A stretch of 64,000 bases of DNA from Treponema phagedenis (GCF_008153345.1 NZ_CP042818.1:2294001-2358000); one strand, 5' to 3'. Shown: positions 26,883 through 36,488, counted from the first letter of the stretch. Program-made: numbers and translations. The notes: generated from the letters alone by a model not told the origin.

Positions 26883-28982
26883 TTACCAGTTTTCAATGCT
26901 TTCCTTATTCTTCTGAGTAATTTCATTGACTTCTTGCACCGCATTATTTATCTGCATAATTCCCGATGCCATTTCGTTCATGCTGCCGGTGATAATCAAG
27001 GTTAGATTATCCAGCTTTTGCATTTCCTGTGCAACACTTTCTCCGCCCGTGAGCATTTCTGCGGATCCGTCTTTTACTTGGCTTGTAACAGCATGTATGT
27101 CTTTAATAGCTGTCAGCACTTCACTGCTGCCATGTTTTTGTTCTTGCATTGCGGAATCAATTTGTTCGACATGCTGTAATGCTTTCTTAGCAAGACTTAC
27201 AACTTCATCAAATACATGCTCCGCCGCATTTCCGGAAAAAGCAAGATCCTCAATAATTTTCGTAGATTCTTTGAGCATTGCGCTAATTTCTTTTCCTTGT
27301 GCATTTGATTCTTCGGCAAGTTTTCTGATTTCATCTGCAACAACCGCAAAGCCCTTCCCTGTATCGCCTGCGTGAGTGGCTTCTATTGCCGCATTCATTG
27401 CAAGAAGGTTTGTTTGACTTGCAATATGTTGGATAATTTGACTGGCATCCATAAGGGTATCCGATTTTTCAGTGAGTTTTGCAACCTCGGCATTGGCAAT
27501 TGATGCACCTTCTTTACCGAGTAAGGTTTGTTTATGAAGCAGGTCAATCACTTCTTTGTTTTCATTAAGCATTTTTCCTATTGATCCTATATTTGCTACC
27601 ATTTCTTCTATCGAGGATGAAGATTCCTCAACGCTTGCCGCTTGGTTTTCGATACTTGTATTAAGTTGTTTTATCGTACGGATAATTTCTTCAATTGTTG
27701 CGGCGGTTTCGGTAACACTAGCCGCCTGTGTGAGGGCTTGCCGTTTTACTCCGTCGATGTTTGTGCTGATTTGATGTACTGCACTTGCGGTTTCTGCCAT
27801 ATTACTTGAAAGTTCCGTGCCGATGTCTTCCATGATAATCGTATTATCGCCAACTTGCTTTACCGCCTCTCTAATTTTTTTAATAGTTTGATTAAAATAA
27901 TCGGAAAGTTTTGTTATTTCATCATTGCCGGTAATCGGTAATCTCACTGTTAGATCTCCATCACCTTGTGCAATGTTTTGCAAGGCATTAACAGTAACGG
28001 TTATCGGCCGCACTATTAGCCGTGCAGTGATAAAGATAATAATGAGAGCTATAATCAGAATGAGTAAACCGGTAATCCATATAGATTTTCTAAGCAACTG
28101 TATTGTTCCCATAAATTCATCAATGGGTGCATAAACAATAACTGCCCAGCCTGTTTTTTTTATTTTTGCGAAGGAGGCAATTCTGTCACTACCCTCCCAT
28201 GTATAAAGCCCTATAACAGAATTTTCCGATGTAATTGCCTGTTTTTCAAAAGCTGCTATACTTGCCAAAGTGGGATCTGTTTTAGCACGCTCAATAGTAT
28301 TCTCTTGACTGGTAACTAAATTCACATCAGGGTCTGCAATTACCGTGCCGGTTAAATCTAAAACATAACACTCCCCTGTTTTACCTACAATAATATCTTT
28401 GATATTATCACAAAGCCACAAACCGCTTATAGTCATACATAAAGATCCGGTAATATGCTTATCCTTGCCATAAATAGGGACACCGACAACCATGATGAAG
28501 TCTCCGTCAACCACAGAAATAAAAGGCTCGGAAATAAAATCCTTACCGTCCATCGTTGCTGTAAACCATGATTGACCGGTTATGTTCACTGTTTTTAGAT
28601 TATGTGTGTATAAGTTTCCCCGTATATCCGCAATACTAATAAAATAAACACTTTCAGGGCAGTCGACTTTGGTTCCCAAATACCGAGCTTTTTCTTCAAA
28701 AGAAACAGAATCATCACCGAATATAGGCATTTTTGCCGTATTTACAAGGAATTGTAAAAAAATATTTATTCTACCGCTGATAATTTCTGCAGTATCTACA
28801 GCCTTGTCGGTAAGATGTGCCTCGACTTTTTCTGTTACAGCTTTTTTAGCGAAGTATAACGACAGAAATCCAAGCATAAAAACTGAAACAACAACAAGAA
28901 CTCCAAAAATTATAAGTAACTTTTTTCGGATAGAAAAAAGCTTTTTACTCCCTATTTTCGAGGGGGGGGGCAGTACAGTCAT
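26883..28982 (-). CDS. Methyl-accepting chemotaxis protein with 5' C9 tract and 3' frameshift
   Basis: A 699-residue receptor: membrane helix (about residues 20-45), Cache-type sensor (VGKTGECYVLDLTGTVIADP region), second helix near 300-320, HAMP with GDGDLTVRLPITGNDEI, and signalling domain with hairpin [20 protein letters not shown]. It starts at ATG 28982, 12 bases after AGGAGG (29000-28995). Codons 4-7 contain nine consecutive C's (complement of 28962-28970), a possible slippage tract. An out-of-frame ATG at 28986 sits at the better distance of eight bases. At the 3' end the frame stops after ESIENW. One added base there would continue as LVSEVKKFKV-stop, matching the ends of both neighbouring paralogues, so the last ten residues are lost to a one-base deletion. 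The core signalling region is intact. Confidence 0.88.
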   Translation of the reverse strand: MTVLPPPSKIGSKKLFSIRKKLLIIFGVLVVVSVFMLGFLSLYFAKKAVTEKVEAHLTDKAVDTAEIISGRINIFLQFLVNTAKMPIFGDDSVSFEEKARYLGTKVDCPESVYFISIADIRGNLYTHNLKTVNITGQSWFTATMDGKDFISEPFISVVDGDFIMVVGVPIYGKDKHITGSLCMTISGLWLCDNIKDIIVGKTGECYVLDLTGTVIADPDVNLVTSQENTIERAKTDPTLASIAAFEKQAITSENSVIGLYTWEGSDRIASFAKIKKTGWAVIVYAPIDEFMGTIQLLRKSIWITGLLILIIALIIIFITARLIVRPITVTVNALQNIAQGDGDLTVRLPITGNDEITKLSDYFNQTIKKIREAVKQVGDNTIIMEDIGTELSSNMAETASAVHQISTNIDGVKRQALTQAASVTETAATIEEIIRTIKQLNTSIENQAASVEESSSSIEEMVANIGSIGKMLNENKEVIDLLHKQTLLGKEGASIANAEVAKLTEKSDTLMDASQIIQHIASQTNLLAMNAAIEATHAGDTGKGFAVVADEIRKLAEESNAQGKEISAMLKESTKIIEDLAFSGNAAEHVFDEVVSLAKKALQHVEQIDSAMQEQKHGSSEVLTAIKDIHAVTSQVKDGSAEMLTGGESVAQEMQKLDNLTLIITGSMNEMASGIMQINNAVQEVNEITQKNKESIENW
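28962..28970. repeat. Homopolymeric G9/C9 tract at the start of a chemotaxis gene
   Basis: Nine G's on the plus strand (C9 in the coding strand) begin ten bases after the A of the start codon (28982). Such tracts undergo slipped-strand length change. In the present length the ATG at 28982 is in frame; with one C fewer the ATG at 28986 becomes in frame; with one C more neither is. Confidence 0.6.
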
Positions 28983-29079
28983 TCATGTAAAGCACCTCCT
29001 ACGCACTTTTCGTAGTTTTTATATCATTTTTTTTGTAGATTGTAAAGAGGCGCCATTAAGTAAAATATTTCTATTGCGT

Positions 29080-29240
29080 ATATAATCGTAACACCAACAA
29101 TGATGGGTTGCGAATTCACCATTCCTATGGTAAGTTTACTCACCGTTGCGCCGTGTCGGGCTCTTTTTATAATAGGGAGTTTTTAAACTCGCAGGTTTAG
29201 TTTTTGACAAGGACGTCAAAACCAAACCGTTGCGCAGCAT
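29080..29240. repeat. Modular intergenic repeat, copy 5
   Basis: Contains the core CCTATGGTAAGTTTACTCAC, the CGTTGCGCCGTGTCGGGCTC block and hairpin module B at 29194-29228 (arms GGTTTAGTTTTTGAC / GTCAAAACCAAACC). It lies between the chemotaxis gene start region and the GH20 stop, ending a few bases before that stop. Boundaries are approximate. Confidence 0.7.
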
Positions 29241-29244
29241 TCTT

Positions 29245-31119
29245 TTACAGCACGGAAGCGGTAGCAATGTTTTTCCAGCCCGGCGAATACATGGCGTTCG
29301 GATATTCAGGGTCAAAGCTCAAAGGCTTTTGATTAAGCTCGGGGAGTTCCCGCAGCGTTCCTTTTGCATACAGAACAAGCCTTTCTTGTGCGCGTGTAAT
29401 CCGCTGCAACAGTCCGCCCATGCGCAAATCAAAGACATCTAAACCGAATATTTTATTTTCCGCCTGCCATTGCCGCGAGTAAATAGAAATAAAGTTTTGA
29501 ATCTTTTGCGCCAATGCGGGCAAATCCTTTTCGGCAATTTCTTTGAGCTTGGCACTGTCCTTTGCTTCATAGGCACGCCGAATCTTTTGCGGTAAAATGC
29601 TTTTTTCCGCAAGAATATCCGACAAGGCAAAACCCGTTTGAAACAACTCCTTCCATGCGGGATTTTTTGCCTCAGCCTGTTTCATTTTTTCAGCGCATTG
29701 ACGATAGTGCGCATAGGTGCTTTCCCCTTGAATATGACTTTCAAATAAGGGCGCAAGAATATCCTGATACAAAATATACTTACTCGGATTGACCGTACAT
29801 TTTCCAGGTGCGGGATTATCCGGCGTGAGGATTGGCTCATCAAGGCTTAAAAAACTTTCAAAGTCCGCATTGCAGCAGAGGGCAAACCGCCGAGGCAGCA
29901 GCTCAAGCGAATCCGCCCAGCAAAGCTCCGCCCAAGCAGACACCGCAGGCAAAACCGAAAACAGCGACGCCTCGTTGCCGTCATCGCCCCAAGCGGTTAC
30001 CAACAGCTCTTGTATGCCGGTCTTTTTTGCCGCCCCGTGCACGGAGACGGCAGCCGCTATGCTGAATTGATTGCAGGTAAAAAAACTTGCCCACTTCCAT
30101 GCGCCCGCCGCAAAACCCGCATTATTACAAAACGCTTTATGAATCTGCATTGGCAACTCATAATCCTCGCTCGGGCGCAGCGCATAATCCCAAAACAATA
30201 AACGGCTGCCGGCGGGAATGTCGGCGGCAATATTTTTGTCTATTGCGTGCAAACTCAAATTTTTGGAAAAATAGCTTTCTCCGGTGGCAAGCTTAAAAAA
30301 AACATCGCTCCAAAGATACACGGAGGTAAATCCCTGTTTTTCCGCAAGCGCATGCACAGTACGAAAATGCCGCAGCATAAGCTCATATCGATTAGTATAG
30401 CCGTGCAAGTCCAAATATCTGCCGAGTCCGACCATAGCAGCCTCGTCCATACCGATATTTATTTTTTTCGAGCTAACCGATTCGGTCAAACTTTTAAACA
30501 TTGCGGAAATAAAGGCATAGGTTTCCTCGCTGTCAATTAAGAGAATGTCATTACAATCCCGCAAGTTTGCAAACGCCTGCCATTTCAGCACCTGTTGCAA
30601 ATGCGCAAGGGTTTGCACCGCAGGAATAAGCTCTATGCCATACTCTTTTGCATAAGCATCCAGTTCCCGCAACTCGTTTTGAGTATACCGCCCCCGCTGA
30701 TAGCCGAAATACGGGTACTCATCAATCGTGAAAGTATCTTCCATATATAATTGCACGGACGAATATCCCATCAGCGAGAGATGCGGCAGCAGCCGCTTAA
30801 ATGCCGCAGGCAATAAAACGCCGTTTCGGGAACAGTCAATCATCAGCCCGAGACTTTGATAGCGGCTCTTTTCTTTGCGAGGCAGAGGCAGGTCAAAGGC
30901 AAGACTTTCAAAAAAAAGAGCAATACACCTGCCGGCTTGATACGGGTGTGTATACTGCAACAGGATTGCGTCTTCCGTATCGAGAACCGCAATATCATGC
31001 GGCTCGTTTTCAATTTGAACATAGCGGCGTTTTTTCTTAAAAAGCGGATTGCTTGTTAATTTAGCCTGCAAATCTTCGGAAAGGCTTGCAAAAAGCAACG
31101 ATAAAAATGAGTCTGTCAT
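29245..31119 (-). CDS. Glycoside hydrolase family 20 beta-N-acetylhexosaminidase-like enzyme, cytoplasmic
   Basis: A 624-residue protein. The TIM-barrel part shows LGLMIDCSRNGVLLPAAFKR (about residues 90-109), IELIPAVQTLAHLQQVLKW, then NIGMDEAAMVGLGRYLD with the catalytic Asp-Glu pair at D225-E226 and VYLWSDVFF. GH20 enzymes use substrate-assisted catalysis on terminal GlcNAc/GalNAc. There is no signal peptide, so it probably acts in the cytoplasm on imported or recycled amino sugars. The C-terminal 200 residues are helical and family-specific. Downstream neighbours include a carboxypeptidase and a lytic transglycosylase gene further on, which fits cell-wall sugar recycling, but this is an inference. 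Confidence 0.82.
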   Translation of the reverse strand: MTDSFLSLLFASLSEDLQAKLTSNPLFKKKRRYVQIENEPHDIAVLDTEDAILLQYTHPYQAGRCIALFFESLAFDLPLPRKEKSRYQSLGLMIDCSRNGVLLPAAFKRLLPHLSLMGYSSVQLYMEDTFTIDEYPYFGYQRGRYTQNELRELDAYAKEYGIELIPAVQTLAHLQQVLKWQAFANLRDCNDILLIDSEETYAFISAMFKSLTESVSSKKINIGMDEAAMVGLGRYLDLHGYTNRYELMLRHFRTVHALAEKQGFTSVYLWSDVFFKLATGESYFSKNLSLHAIDKNIAADIPAGSRLLFWDYALRPSEDYELPMQIHKAFCNNAGFAAGAWKWASFFTCNQFSIAAAVSVHGAAKKTGIQELLVTAWGDDGNEASLFSVLPAVSAWAELCWADSLELLPRRFALCCNADFESFLSLDEPILTPDNPAPGKCTVNPSKYILYQDILAPLFESHIQGESTYAHYRQCAEKMKQAEAKNPAWKELFQTGFALSDILAEKSILPQKIRRAYEAKDSAKLKEIAEKDLPALAQKIQNFISIYSRQWQAENKIFGLDVFDLRMGGLLQRITRAQERLVLYAKGTLRELPELNQKPLSFDPEYPNAMYSPGWKNIATASVL

Positions 31120-31130
31120 ACCAACCTATT

Positions 31131-31428
31131 ATAACATGTTTTTGATAATTTTATGCGAATCAAGATAATTTTATAAAAAAGAGTCAGACACAACGGTTTA
31201 GTTTTTGCCGTCCATGGCAAAAACTAAACCTGCGAGTTTTAAAGCTTTACAATCTGTCTTGCTTTAAAACATCGTTTCTGTTTGGAACCACGGGCGTCCG
31301 TGCCCGTTCTGAGTTTTGCCGTCCGTGGCAAAACCAAACCGTCTGCTTGGAACCACGGGCGTCCATGCCCATTCTAAGTTTGACAACGGTGAGCAATTTA
31401 CCATAGGAATGTTTAAAGCCGCAGGCAG
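31131..31428. repeat. Modular intergenic repeat, copy 6
   Basis: Starts with a TATAACATGTTTTTGATAA end and an AT-rich arm (AATTTTATAAAAAAGAGTC). Hairpin module B lies at 31195-31230 (arms GGTTTAGTTTTTGCC / GGCAAAAACTAAACC), followed by module A in reverse orientation, two copies of module C (31285-31320 and 31349-31384) and the core ACGGTGAGCAATTTACCATA. It runs up to the stop of the carboxypeptidase gene. Confidence 0.75.
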
Positions 31429-32865
31429 TTATTTTCCGAAAAGCTTTAAACTCAAAATATCGAGCTTTTTACTTAAGTCGCTTGCGGCGGAAACATCCCG
31501 ATCTGCAATAAGCGGAAAACTTCCGTAGGGAAATTCTTTTCCGTCTACGGTTCGCATAAGATATGCAGTACCGATAACTTCCCCCTTATCAAGGGGAGCG
31601 TATAATTGTTTTGGTAAATGTATTTGCAAATGAAGCAATTCGGTTGAGGAATTGTCGGTGTTTTTTTCGTTTAAACGGAAAACAGTGGTTTTATTTTGAG
31701 CAAACCTTCCGAATACAATAATCGGATATACCGATGCTTGACTGCTTTGACGTGCAGCTCCAATTACGGGGATCTGAGCTAAAGCTTTTTTTTCAATAAT
31801 GAGCGGGTAGGTTTGAAAATTGTGAAAAGCCCAGTTCATTATTTTTTCACCATCTTTTTCCCGTATTGCCCTTCCTTGAGCAATTGTTTTTCCCGCTCCG
31901 CCAAGAATTACCGCAAGTATTCTGGTGCCCGCCCTTTTGCAGGTAAGCGCAATGTTAAAACCCGATTCATAGATAAAACCGGTTTTCAGTCCGTCGCAGC
32001 CTTTTAATTTACCAAGCAACGTGTTTGTTGCCGGCTGCGTGATCGAAATCAGGTTTTTTACATTGTGAGAAAGCGGATAGGTTAATTCTTGCAGCGCATG
32101 AAAGCGTTCAAGATTTTCGGGATATTCCCGGAGATACACAAGGCAAAAACGGGCAAAATCCCTTGCGGTGGTATAGTTTTCTTCGCTTAAACCGCTTGGT
32201 TCCGTAAAAACCGTGTGCTTTAAACCAAGTGTTTTTACCGCTTGGTTCATGCGCTCCACAAATTTCGGAACAGAGCCCGAGACCGTATGAGCAAGCGCAA
32301 TTGCCGCATCATTCCCCGAAACAACCGCCATACCGCGCAACAGTTCCGATACGGTAAGCTGCTGATTAGGGCCTAAAAAAAGTAACGACGAGCCGGGCGG
32401 AATATTCTCCGCCCAAGATTCTCTTGGCGGAACAACAACCTGATCAAGGGTGATTTCACCGGAATCAATTGCTTGCATCGCAACATACATTGCAACAAGC
32501 TTGGTAAGCGATGCGGGCGGAATTTTTCTGTCCGCTTGATATTCGTATAAAAGTTGTCCGGTATCCGCATTGGCGACAATCACCGACTGCGCCGCAAGTA
32601 TCGGTGCGGGATTCTGCATTTTTGTTTCGCGCATCAAAGCTGCCGGACAAAGGTTGGCAAGCTGAGGAGTCCCCTCTACCTTGTATTTTGCGTAAAAGTC
32701 TTCAAGAAGTAAGACTTGTTCTTCAGCCGAAAGGGGAAGAGCGGTATGGTTTTGTAATTTTTTTGCTCGGCTAAAAAGGAATAACGAACCGACACTTGTC
32801 CAAAAAACTACCACAACCAAAATGAGAAAAAAATAAAATAAACTGCGTTTTTTTCCGGTTTGCAT
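31429..32865 (-). CDS. dacA: D-alanyl-D-alanine carboxypeptidase (PBP5/6 type, peptidase S11)
   Basis: A 478-residue low-molecular-weight penicillin-binding protein that trims the terminal D-Ala of peptidoglycan stem peptides. The active-site set is complete: S119-x-x-K122 in PPASLTKL, S183-G-N185 in VVSGNDAA and K294-T-G in CDGLKTGF. The N-terminus is a membrane anchor (residues about 9-32) rather than a cleaved signal, so it is held in the inner membrane facing the periplasm. The C-terminal beta-rich domain is present, but no second amphipathic anchor was seen. A repeat copy reaches its stop codon. Confidence 0.93.
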   Translation of the reverse strand: MQTGKKRSLFYFFLILVVVVFWTSVGSLFLFSRAKKLQNHTALPLSAEEQVLLLEDFYAKYKVEGTPQLANLCPAALMRETKMQNPAPILAAQSVIVANADTGQLLYEYQADRKIPPASLTKLVAMYVAMQAIDSGEITLDQVVVPPRESWAENIPPGSSLLFLGPNQQLTVSELLRGMAVVSGNDAAIALAHTVSGSVPKFVERMNQAVKTLGLKHTVFTEPSGLSEENYTTARDFARFCLVYLREYPENLERFHALQELTYPLSHNVKNLISITQPATNTLLGKLKGCDGLKTGFIYESGFNIALTCKRAGTRILAVILGGAGKTIAQGRAIREKDGEKIMNWAFHNFQTYPLIIEKKALAQIPVIGAARQSSQASVYPIIVFGRFAQNKTTVFRLNEKNTDNSSTELLHLQIHLPKQLYAPLDKGEVIGTAYLMRTVDGKEFPYGSFPLIADRDVSAASDLSKKLDILSLKLFGK

Positions 32866-33026
32866 ATTCGCTTATATACTCCGTTTACGGAATGCAAGAT
32901 TAAAATCCATTAGTTGATATTAATTTTAAACAAAGGCTTTTATAATTACGCTTTGCCGACCTGATACCACTTATGAGTAACGTTTAAAAATAAAAGTACT
33001 TACTAAGTGATATCACTTCGGTAGTG

Positions 33027-34211
33027 TTAATTTAAATCTTCGATTTTAGCCGAGAGCGCATCAATCTTTTGAGAAAGCTCTTGTTTTTTCGCCTCTGAAA
33101 TTTCAATATTCTTTTCTGCAGATTCTATCATCTGTTGATATTCTTTTATGCCGCGTTCATAGTCATCAATGGATTTTTTAAAATTTATAATTTTTTTATC
33201 CTCTGCGGAATGCTTTTGTATAAGCTCGTTTTGTTCTATAGAATACTTTAAATGAGCGATGCTTTTTCGCATTGCCGCAATCGTGTGTAATCGTTCCGCA
33301 TACTCTGCCGGAAAAGAATGAGCGCTGTCTTTCTCTTTCCCCTCGTCGGTAAGATACTGCTCACAATATTGAAAGGCTGCTTCTTTACATAAATGATCAA
33401 TATTTTCATCAAGCTCTTTAAACTGCACGGTAAGTACTGCAATTCGCTTTTGAGGATTCGTCCCGCAGTCGCATTCTTTCAATTGTTCCAGCAGGCTTTG
33501 TTTCTCTTTTTCAAGATTTTGCTTGCGTTCATCATTTTCCGATTGCTTTAATTTATTTAAAAAAAGAATTCGATAGGATTCTGCCAATTCATCGGAGAAT
33601 TCTCCGTTTTCATACATTTGTTGAATTTGGCTGTGAGCAAGAATTTGCGAGGATTCCCGAATAATAATTTTTTTAATTTTTTCTTGCAGATATTTTATTT
33701 TATTTTCCGTACTAAAAGTTTTAACTTGTAAGCCTATTTTTTCAAAAAACTTTGCATCGTTTTTTTCATCATCCTGCTTTTTTATACTCGCTTGCAACTC
33801 TGAAATTTTTTCTTCAATATCCTCAACCTTGTTTTTGAGATCGGCAAGACATTCCAATGATAAGTGATTATATGCTTTGTAAAATTGCAATACAAAGTCG
33901 CTTGCGCTGCGTTGATTGTCTTTCATATGCTCTTTTGAGATTTTTTCAAGCTGTTTTTCAAATGTTACAAGCTCTCCTTGCCTCTGCGTAATAGCTTTAA
34001 TTTTTAAAATGGTATTTGTTGCCTTTTCTCTTTCTTGCCGTAACTCATTCCATTCTTCGCCAAAGGTTTTTTTTTCATTGTTCCGTTCCGGCAAAAAGGT
34101 ATTATCGCTTATGAGTTTTTCTCCAAAATTAATATATGCGGTTTTAAGCTCTTGCTCCCGTTCGTGTAAATCTTTTGCAAGGCTCCCAGTGTTTTTTTTG
34201 TCTGTGTTCAT
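33027..34211 (-). CDS. Coiled-coil protein of unknown function
   Basis: A 394-residue, highly charged protein (Lys/Glu/Gln) with coiled coil over most of its length, for example residues 60-180 and 230-390 (SIDDYERGIKEYQQMIESAE). A Cys-x-Cys-Gly motif (KECDCGTNP) interrupts the coil near residue 250. No signal peptide, membrane helix or enzymatic motif is visible. It is divergent from the EF-G paralogue gene. It could be a structural filament or nucleoid/segregation-type protein, but no family was recognised. Confidence 0.65.
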   Translation of the reverse strand: MNTDKKNTGSLAKDLHEREQELKTAYINFGEKLISDNTFLPERNNEKKTFGEEWNELRQEREKATNTILKIKAITQRQGELVTFEKQLEKISKEHMKDNQRSASDFVLQFYKAYNHLSLECLADLKNKVEDIEEKISELQASIKKQDDEKNDAKFFEKIGLQVKTFSTENKIKYLQEKIKKIIIRESSQILAHSQIQQMYENGEFSDELAESYRILFLNKLKQSENDERKQNLEKEKQSLLEQLKECDCGTNPQKRIAVLTVQFKELDENIDHLCKEAAFQYCEQYLTDEGKEKDSAHSFPAEYAERLHTIAAMRKSIAHLKYSIEQNELIQKHSAEDKKIINFKKSIDDYERGIKEYQQMIESAEKNIEISEAKKQELSQKIDALSAKIEDLN

Positions 34212-34239
34212 TGTTTTATTTTAAACATTTATTTTATCC

Positions 34240-34268
34240 TTGACAATACCATGAAACACCTATTAAAA
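34240..34268 (+). promoter_or_regulatory. Possible promoter for the EF-G paralogue
   Basis: Consensus TTGACA at 34240-34245 with TTAAAA 17 bases further (34263-34268). The -10 box is weak. The start codon at 34407 follows about 140 bases later with AAGGAG at 34391-34396. Confidence 0.35.
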
Positions 34269-34406
34269 TATTTCTTAGGAAGAATTATAGGTGCAGCATT
34301 AAAATGCTGATTTTTACAAGATAAATCTAAAAATCGCATAACGTTTGTAAAGTAAAAATCTTATTATCACCGCTAATTCTATTTTCATCTAAGGAGTTTT
34401 ATAAAA

Positions 34407-36488
34407 ATGAGTGTTTCAACAAATGATATTCGAACAATAGTTATTGCAGGACATGGGCAATCAGGAAAAACAAGCCTTACGGAAAGTCTGCTTGCGGTTT
34501 CCGGAGTTATTCAAAAACCGGAAGCTGTTCAAGGAGGAAAAACAGTAAGTGATTATACTCCTGAGGAAATAGAGCGAAAGATTTCGATTTATGCTTCGCT
34601 TGTCCATCTCCCCTGGAAAAATAAGACTATCAATTTTTGGGATACTCCCGGTTCTTCCGATTTCATCGGAGAGGTTGTAACAGCATTTCGCTCCTCGGAA
34701 ATTGCCTTGGTTTTATTGGACTCTCGCTCGGGAGTTCAGATCGAAACAATTAAATACTGGCGCGATTTGGACAGACGAAATAAATCCCGCATGGTTTTTG
34801 TAAATAAAATGGATGAAGAGCGCGCTGATTTTGCACATTGTATCAGCGATATAAAAAAACAATTTTCGGTAGAAGCATTTCCGGTTACGTTCCCGATGGG
34901 AAAGGGCGCTGATTTTAAAGGGATTGTGGATGTTTTAAAAGGAAAGGCGTATGAAATATCAGCCGACGGAAAAGAAAAAGAAGTTGATATTCCTGCCGAG
35001 TATATGGATGAGTATAAACGCCAGCTTGAAATATTGGCGGGAGCCGCTGCTGAAGGCGATGAAGAGTTGTTAATTAAATTCATTGATGAAGGAGAGCTTA
35101 CTAGTGAAGAAATTGCACACGGCTTAACACTTGCAATAAAAGACAATCGGATTGTTCCGGCTTTTGCAGGCTCCGCCCTTAAACAATCAGGGTTAACATC
35201 TTTATTAAATTTTATCACGGATATTCTACCCTCTGCGGAAGGTTATCTTGAACGAGCGGAAAAAGGAGAAGAAGCGGTTACCGTTAAAGTAGACGAAACA
35301 GCGCCGCTTTCCGCTCTTGTGGTAAAAACCGCAAACGATCAATTTTCCGGACGACTTTCATACCTTAAAGTTATTACCGGTATTCTGAACGCCGACAGTG
35401 AAGTATATAATGTAAATGAGCAAAAAAAAGAAAGAATCGGTAAACTTTATCGCCCCCTAGGGAAAAAACTGGTAGAAATACGGGAACTTGTCGCAGGAGA
35501 TATCGGCGTTGCGGTAAAGCTTGCGAATGCAAAAACAAATGATACTTTTACCGCGACGGCAGACGGTCTTCCTTTTGTTAAATTACGCACTCCGGAGCCG
35601 ATTTACTCAATTGCGGTAAGTGCAAATGAAAAGAAAAATGATGATAAGCTAAGCGAACAGCTTTTTAAAGCATGTGAAGAAGACATGACGCTTTCTTTCC
35701 AATTTAACCCGGAAACAAAACAGAATGTTTTTTCAGGCATGGGCGATCTGCATACCGGCATTATTCTTGACCGCATAAAAAAGCAAAATAAGATAGAGAT
35801 AGAAACTTCCGTACCGCGAATTGCCTATCGTGAAACAATCAGACAAAAGGCACAAGCCGAATACACGCATAAAAAACAATCGGGCGGGCACGGGCAGTTC
35901 GGGCGCGTAGTTCTTGCCATTCAGCCGCTTGCGCGCGGGGAGCACTATAGTTTTGCCAATGCGGTTTTCGGTGGCGCAATCTCCAAGGGCTATATTCCCG
36001 GTGTTGAAAAGGGCGTAAAAGAAGCGATGGAGCACGGCGTTTTGGCGGGCTACCCGGTAGTTGATGTAGGAAGCACCGTTCTTGATGGAAAAGAACACCC
36101 GGTAGACTCCTCTGAAATGGCATTTAAAATTGCAGCCCGCAATGCGTTCAAAGATGCAATGCGCAATGCAGGGCCGATTTTGCTTGAACCGATCATGAAT
36201 TTAACCGTATATGTTGACACCCAGTATTTAGGTGATATCATGAGCGATCTTTCTTCCCGCAGAGGAAAAATACTCGGGCAATCTTCTTTGGCAAACGGCA
36301 TTGAAGAAATTCGCTCACAGGTTCCGCATAAAGAACTTTTGCGCTATGCAATCGACCTTCGCTCTATGACCAGCGGCACCGGTTCATTTGAAATGAGTTT
36401 TGATCATTATGATCCGATTTCAGGAAAAATAGCCGATGAGGTTATCGCCGCTGCAAAAGCATTTATAGAAGAGCAGAAAGAAGAGTAG
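34407..36488 (+). CDS. Elongation factor G paralogue (EF-G2 type)
   Basis: A 693-residue translational GTPase. The G domain shows G1 GHGQSGKTSLTE (residues 15-26), G3 DTPGSSDF and G4 NKMDEERADF. The G1 loop GHGQSGKT differs from the GHIDAGKT-type loop of canonical EF-G, and the switch I region is altered (PEEIERKISIYASLVH instead of the RGITI form). Domains II-V follow, ending with the domain IV motif GGHGQFGRV and domain V SMTSGTGSFEMSFDHYD. This matches the EF-G2/FusA2 subfamily seen beside standard EF-G in spirochaetes, whose exact role is debated (translocation back-up or ribosome recycling). Confidence 0.9.
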   Translation: MSVSTNDIRTIVIAGHGQSGKTSLTESLLAVSGVIQKPEAVQGGKTVSDYTPEEIERKISIYASLVHLPWKNKTINFWDTPGSSDFIGEVVTAFRSSEIALVLLDSRSGVQIETIKYWRDLDRRNKSRMVFVNKMDEERADFAHCISDIKKQFSVEAFPVTFPMGKGADFKGIVDVLKGKAYEISADGKEKEVDIPAEYMDEYKRQLEILAGAAAEGDEELLIKFIDEGELTSEEIAHGLTLAIKDNRIVPAFAGSALKQSGLTSLLNFITDILPSAEGYLERAEKGEEAVTVKVDETAPLSALVVKTANDQFSGRLSYLKVITGILNADSEVYNVNEQKKERIGKLYRPLGKKLVEIRELVAGDIGVAVKLANAKTNDTFTATADGLPFVKLRTPEPIYSIAVSANEKKNDDKLSEQLFKACEEDMTLSFQFNPETKQNVFSGMGDLHTGIILDRIKKQNKIEIETSVPRIAYRETIRQKAQAEYTHKKQSGGHGQFGRVVLAIQPLARGEHYSFANAVFGGAISKGYIPGVEKGVKEAMEHGVLAGYPVVDVGSTVLDGKEHPVDSSEMAFKIAARNAFKDAMRNAGPILLEPIMNLTVYVDTQYLGDIMSDLSSRRGKILGQSSLANGIEEIRSQVPHKELLRYAIDLRSMTSGTGSFEMSFDHYDPISGKIADEVIAAAKAFIEEQKEE

